Of a stretch of 17,255 nt of DNA, positions 14,927 through 17,255 are shown piece by piece. The position numbers and the translations under genes were made by a program. Where the stretch lies: assembly GCA_009775225.1 (NCBI GenBank), contig VSPE01000048.1:1-17255 (forward strand), read 5' to 3'. Position 1 is the first letter of the stretch; each line of letters starts with the position of its first letter. The stretch comes from Muribaculaceae bacterium. GTDB taxonomy: Bacteria > Bacteroidota > Bacteroidia > Bacteroidales > Muribaculaceae. Under the pieces are notes generated by a model. The model was not told the DNA's origin, did not search any database, and saw only the letters and a program-made list of their open reading frames with translations.

Positions 14927-16774
14927 CTACTGCTTCTTACTTATTCTGAATATCGTCCCCTCGATAAGCGACACATAAATATCGCCTGTCGCGGGGTCAG
15001 TATCGATACCGTTTATCTCGCTTACACCCAACGGGAGCGATGCCACAAGGCCGGAGCCGTCGGCAGCGCTCATGGTTAGCACTCCACGGCGCGAACCCGC
15101 AAACACGATACCGTCGCGCTCGAGCACGATGCAGGGGGCATGGTCGTAGCCGATACCAAGGTCGGTTTTCCACAGCTCCTTATACACCGGTGCCGTAGCA
15201 TCGACGGCAACAAGTTCACCGTCCATAGTCTTGGCATAGATGCGGCTGAAATCCTCGCTGTGGCCGAGACTCTCACGGAAACGGTGCGAATTGTCGCGCC
15301 ACAGTTCACGACCAGTAGCCCTGTCGAGAGATGTCATCACTCTGTCAGGGGCAACGATAAACACTTTATCCGCAGTGACTACGGGCACCACATTGCCCGG
15401 GCCGAGCATATTGTTTGCCTTGCCGTTATTCCATACCCAGCGGAGACGCCCTGTTCGCATGTCGAGCGAACGCAGATTGGTATCCCATGCGCCAAAAATC
15501 AGGTCGTTGTCGTTGACTGCCGGTGCTGCCTGACAATAATTGAACAGTGAGTCGTAGACCCACACCACGGCACCGTCGGACGCGCGGCGGCGCTCCATAC
15601 GCTTATAGCCGCCCTGAATATATGCCTTGCCGCCGTCAGTAAGGAGGCCGTCGGCCACATAAGGCCCTTCCGCCGACGGAAGTCTGCGCTTCACTTTGCC
15701 GGTGCGGGAGTCAAGCATAAGGATACAGTCGTGTGCCGGAACAGCAATCACATTGCAGCCAAGCGCCACGGGACGACTGAACAGAGAGGCGCCCGAAGGT
15801 GTGCTCCACTTCAATGCTCCCGTTTTTTTATCCACTGCACGGGCATGCCCAAGCGAATTGCCGAAATAAATGTTATCGGCATCCACAGCAAGCCGAGTGA
15901 ATATAGATGCACTGTCGGCCCATACTTTAGTGACTTCATAGCCGTCGGGGGCTACAATCTCGGGGCGTGGAGCAAAGGCAGCCTTGGCATGCTCGGTGCG
16001 TGCAGGAACAGCAAACACGGCACGCCGGGTCTTGCCCACAGACTTGTCGTACACTTTCATCCATTCATCATCAACCTCTATTATAGAATATCCGAAGGTG
16101 CCGTCGCGCATATCAAGAGCGCGCACCATTATGCATGGCAGGTCGGAACCCGAAGCGTCACCTCCTGCCGGATACTGTCTCCAGCTGTGATAATGACCGT
16201 TGACATGCCCGATAACAGGATACTCCTCAAGTATAGCGAGATAGTCGGAACAGTTGTCAAGGTCGTCGAGCAAGGGATAGTGGTTCACCGACAGCACCCT
16301 TCGTCCGGGTGTGGCCACACTGTCGAGAGTTGAGCGCAGCCAGTGCAAGTCCTCCTGCTTGATGTGCCCGTCGCCCATTTTCATATACGGGCCGCAGTTT
16401 ATACCAATGACTACCAGCGAATCAGCCACAGCCATAAAGCGGTCGTTACCCCAAAGGTCGACAAAAGTCTTGGTAGCGCTCTGGCTCCAGTTGTTCTCAT
16501 GGTTGCCGGGAAGCACATACAGCGGATGCCGGATGCCGTCGAGTATCTCTTTTACATTTTTAAGCTCTGCGTCGGAGCCTTCGTTGGAGAGGTCGCCGTT
16601 CATAAGCACCAAATTAAAGTCTCCCTTGTTTATTTCTGCCACAGCCTCGCGCAGTGCGGCATCGTTGGCATTACCGGGAGTTACATGAACGTCACTGAGA
16701 ACAGCAATGCGCTGGGAATAAGCCTGCGCCACAAGCGCCAGAGCGGCAAGAGCTGTGATGATATGTTTTTTCAT
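14927..16774 (-). CDS. secreted calcineurin-like phosphoesterase fused to PQQ-like beta-propeller
   Basis: 615 residues with a Sec signal peptide (MKKHIITALAALALVAQAYS, cut near residue 20). The first domain is a calcineurin-like metallophosphoesterase with all metal motifs: LSDVH (D28, H30), NGDLS (D61), PGNHEN (N91, H92), NHYP (H165) and GHYHSW (H194, H196). From about residue 290 the protein turns into repeated WD/PQQ-like blades, seen as YFGNSLGHARAVDKKTGALK, DCILMLDSRTGKVKR, LRSLDMRTGRLRWVW, VMTSLDRATGRELW and GVLTMSAADGSGLV, probably one propeller. It is a predicted periplasmic or secreted hydrolase for a phosphoester; the substrate is unknown. It stands alone, converging on the importer operon with only 34 bp between stops and no clear terminator there. 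Confidence 0.93.
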   Translation of the reverse strand: MKKHIITALAALALVAQAYSQRIAVLSDVHVTPGNANDAALREAVAEINKGDFNLVLMNGDLSNEGSDAELKNVKEILDGIRHPLYVLPGNHENNWSQSATKTFVDLWGNDRFMAVADSLVVIGINCGPYMKMGDGHIKQEDLHWLRSTLDSVATPGRRVLSVNHYPLLDDLDNCSDYLAILEEYPVIGHVNGHYHSWRQYPAGGDASGSDLPCIMVRALDMRDGTFGYSIIEVDDEWMKVYDKSVGKTRRAVFAVPARTEHAKAAFAPRPEIVAPDGYEVTKVWADSASIFTRLAVDADNIYFGNSLGHARAVDKKTGALKWSTPSGASLFSRPVALGCNVIAVPAHDCILMLDSRTGKVKRRLPSAEGPYVADGLLTDGGKAYIQGGYKRMERRRASDGAVVWVYDSLFNYCQAAPAVNDNDLIFGAWDTNLRSLDMRTGRLRWVWNNGKANNMLGPGNVVPVVTADKVFIVAPDRVMTSLDRATGRELWRDNSHRFRESLGHSEDFSRIYAKTMDGELVAVDATAPVYKELWKTDLGIGYDHAPCIVLERDGIVFAGSRRGVLTMSAADGSGLVASLPLGVSEINGIDTDPATGDIYVSLIEGTIFRISKKQ

Positions 16775-16798
16775 GATTGAAAGTGATTATCGGATATG

Positions 16799-16806
16799 CA
16801 AAGATA
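16799..16806 (-). promoter_or_regulatory. candidate promoter of the phosphoesterase gene, -7 element
   Basis: The minus-strand octamer TATCTTTG, identical to the one before ppdK, lies 24 nt upstream of the ATG at 16774. An ATTG about 22 bp further upstream (16829-16832) is a weak -33 candidate. Confidence 0.45.
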
Positions 16807-16880
16807 ACACTTTTCAAGCACGTAATAACAATTACACTTAAAAGTCATAGATATTGCTTAGCCAATTTACCCAACTCCCT

Positions 16881-17207
16881 TTACATCAGATAATAACGAC
16901 AATCAACACCTCTGAGACTTAACTGTCCCTCCTCCGCAACTATATCGTAACCATTCGCTGCGACAAGCGATATAAACGACGGGTAAGTTGCAGTAATTGC
17001 CTTTAAAAGCTCTTCTGAGGAATAACTTTTACCAATCATTGCGTATTCAGCCTCTAAGCCCAACGCAATGAGCATAAAACCCAGAATACATTCACGCTCA
17101 GATACATTCAATAACTGTGGTCGTATCGGATTCACAGAAGACTTCAACTCACTAGTGTCCCATAAAAATGTGAGCTGGTTAAAAATTAAGAGGTTGTTTA
17201 AAAACAA
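16881..17207 (-). CDS. unrecognised small ORF, possibly truncated
   Basis: An open frame of up to 108 residues; I do not recognise the product. The only starts near its 5' end are non-ATG (TTG at 17207); the first in-frame ATG is at 17075. The C-terminal part looks like a real soluble protein (SEELLKAITATYPSF, AANGYDIVAEEGQLSLRG), while the first 20 or so codons (MFLNNLLIFNQLTFLWDTSE) are hydrophobic, derive from A/T-rich DNA and may not be native. A TGA closes the frame just upstream. It could be the 3' end of a gene cut by an insertion, or a short gene starting internally. Confidence 0.4.
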   Translation of the reverse strand: MFLNNLLIFNQLTFLWDTSELKSSVNPIRPQLLNVSERECILGFMLIALGLEAEYAMIGKSYSSEELLKAITATYPSFISLVAANGYDIVAEEGQLSLRGVDCRYYLM

Positions 17208-17255
17208 ATGTGAATAAAAAAATAAGCATCAGTCGAAATTTCAGACATTTATGCT
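17208..17255. other. A/T-rich window edge
   Basis: Only 48 bases remain to the end. Just inside it, at 17194-17207, TTGTTT and AAACAA form a small inverted repeat around AA. Together with GTGTCCCATAAAA (17155-17167) this might be the edge of an insertion sequence, but the partner end is outside the window. Confidence 0.2.

Noticed and set aside
1..17255. CRISPR array or defence island
   Set aside because: No regularly spaced direct repeats with unique spacers and no Cas-like or restriction/toxin-like proteins are visible.

Overview
The window looks like chromosome from a member of the Bacteroidota, most likely Bacteroidales. The evidence is a complete Na+-translocating NADH:quinone oxidoreductase operon (nqrABCDEF), a pyruvate phosphate dikinase gene, a Bacteroidetes-type tyrosine recombinase remnant, start sites without Shine-Dalgarno sequences, and candidate promoters carrying the TAnnTTTG -7 element of this phylum. 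A genus cannot be fixed from the sequence alone.

Layout. Positions 1-344 hold no gene, but they are unusually rich in symmetric and low-complexity DNA. Positions 345-1864 (minus) are a decayed integrase gene with an in-frame TAA and a later frameshift. Upstream of it are three copies of a 9-bp repeat spaced in multiples of 11 bp. A strong intrinsic terminator (1956-2005) closes ppdK (2030-4744, minus). Upstream of ppdK a compact spacer holds the terminator of the nqr operon (4837-4872) and a candidate ppdK promoter. nqrA-F fill 4913-10784 on the minus strand, tightly packed. A divergent spacer (10785-10985) separates this from a plus-strand operon at 10986-14892. That operon encodes a DUF805 membrane protein, a lipoprotein substrate-binding protein, a FecCD/BtuC-type permease, an ATPase, and a short protein resembling a degenerate short-chain dehydrogenase. 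All its junctions overlap. Convergent to it is a secreted protein (14927-16774, minus) joining a calcineurin-like phosphoesterase to a PQQ-like beta-propeller. The right end (16881-17255) holds an unrecognised small ORF that may be truncated.

How the genes work together. Nqr couples NADH oxidation to quinone reduction and Na+ export. PPDK interconverts pyruvate/ATP/Pi and PEP/AMP/PPi. Both are core energy and carbon genes in anaerobic Bacteroidales. The plus-strand operon is a complete high-affinity importer of the corrinoid or iron-chelate class with two accessory proteins of unknown role. This accessory pair is the part most likely to hide undescribed biology. The integrase remnant marks an old integration next to the ppdK 3' end.
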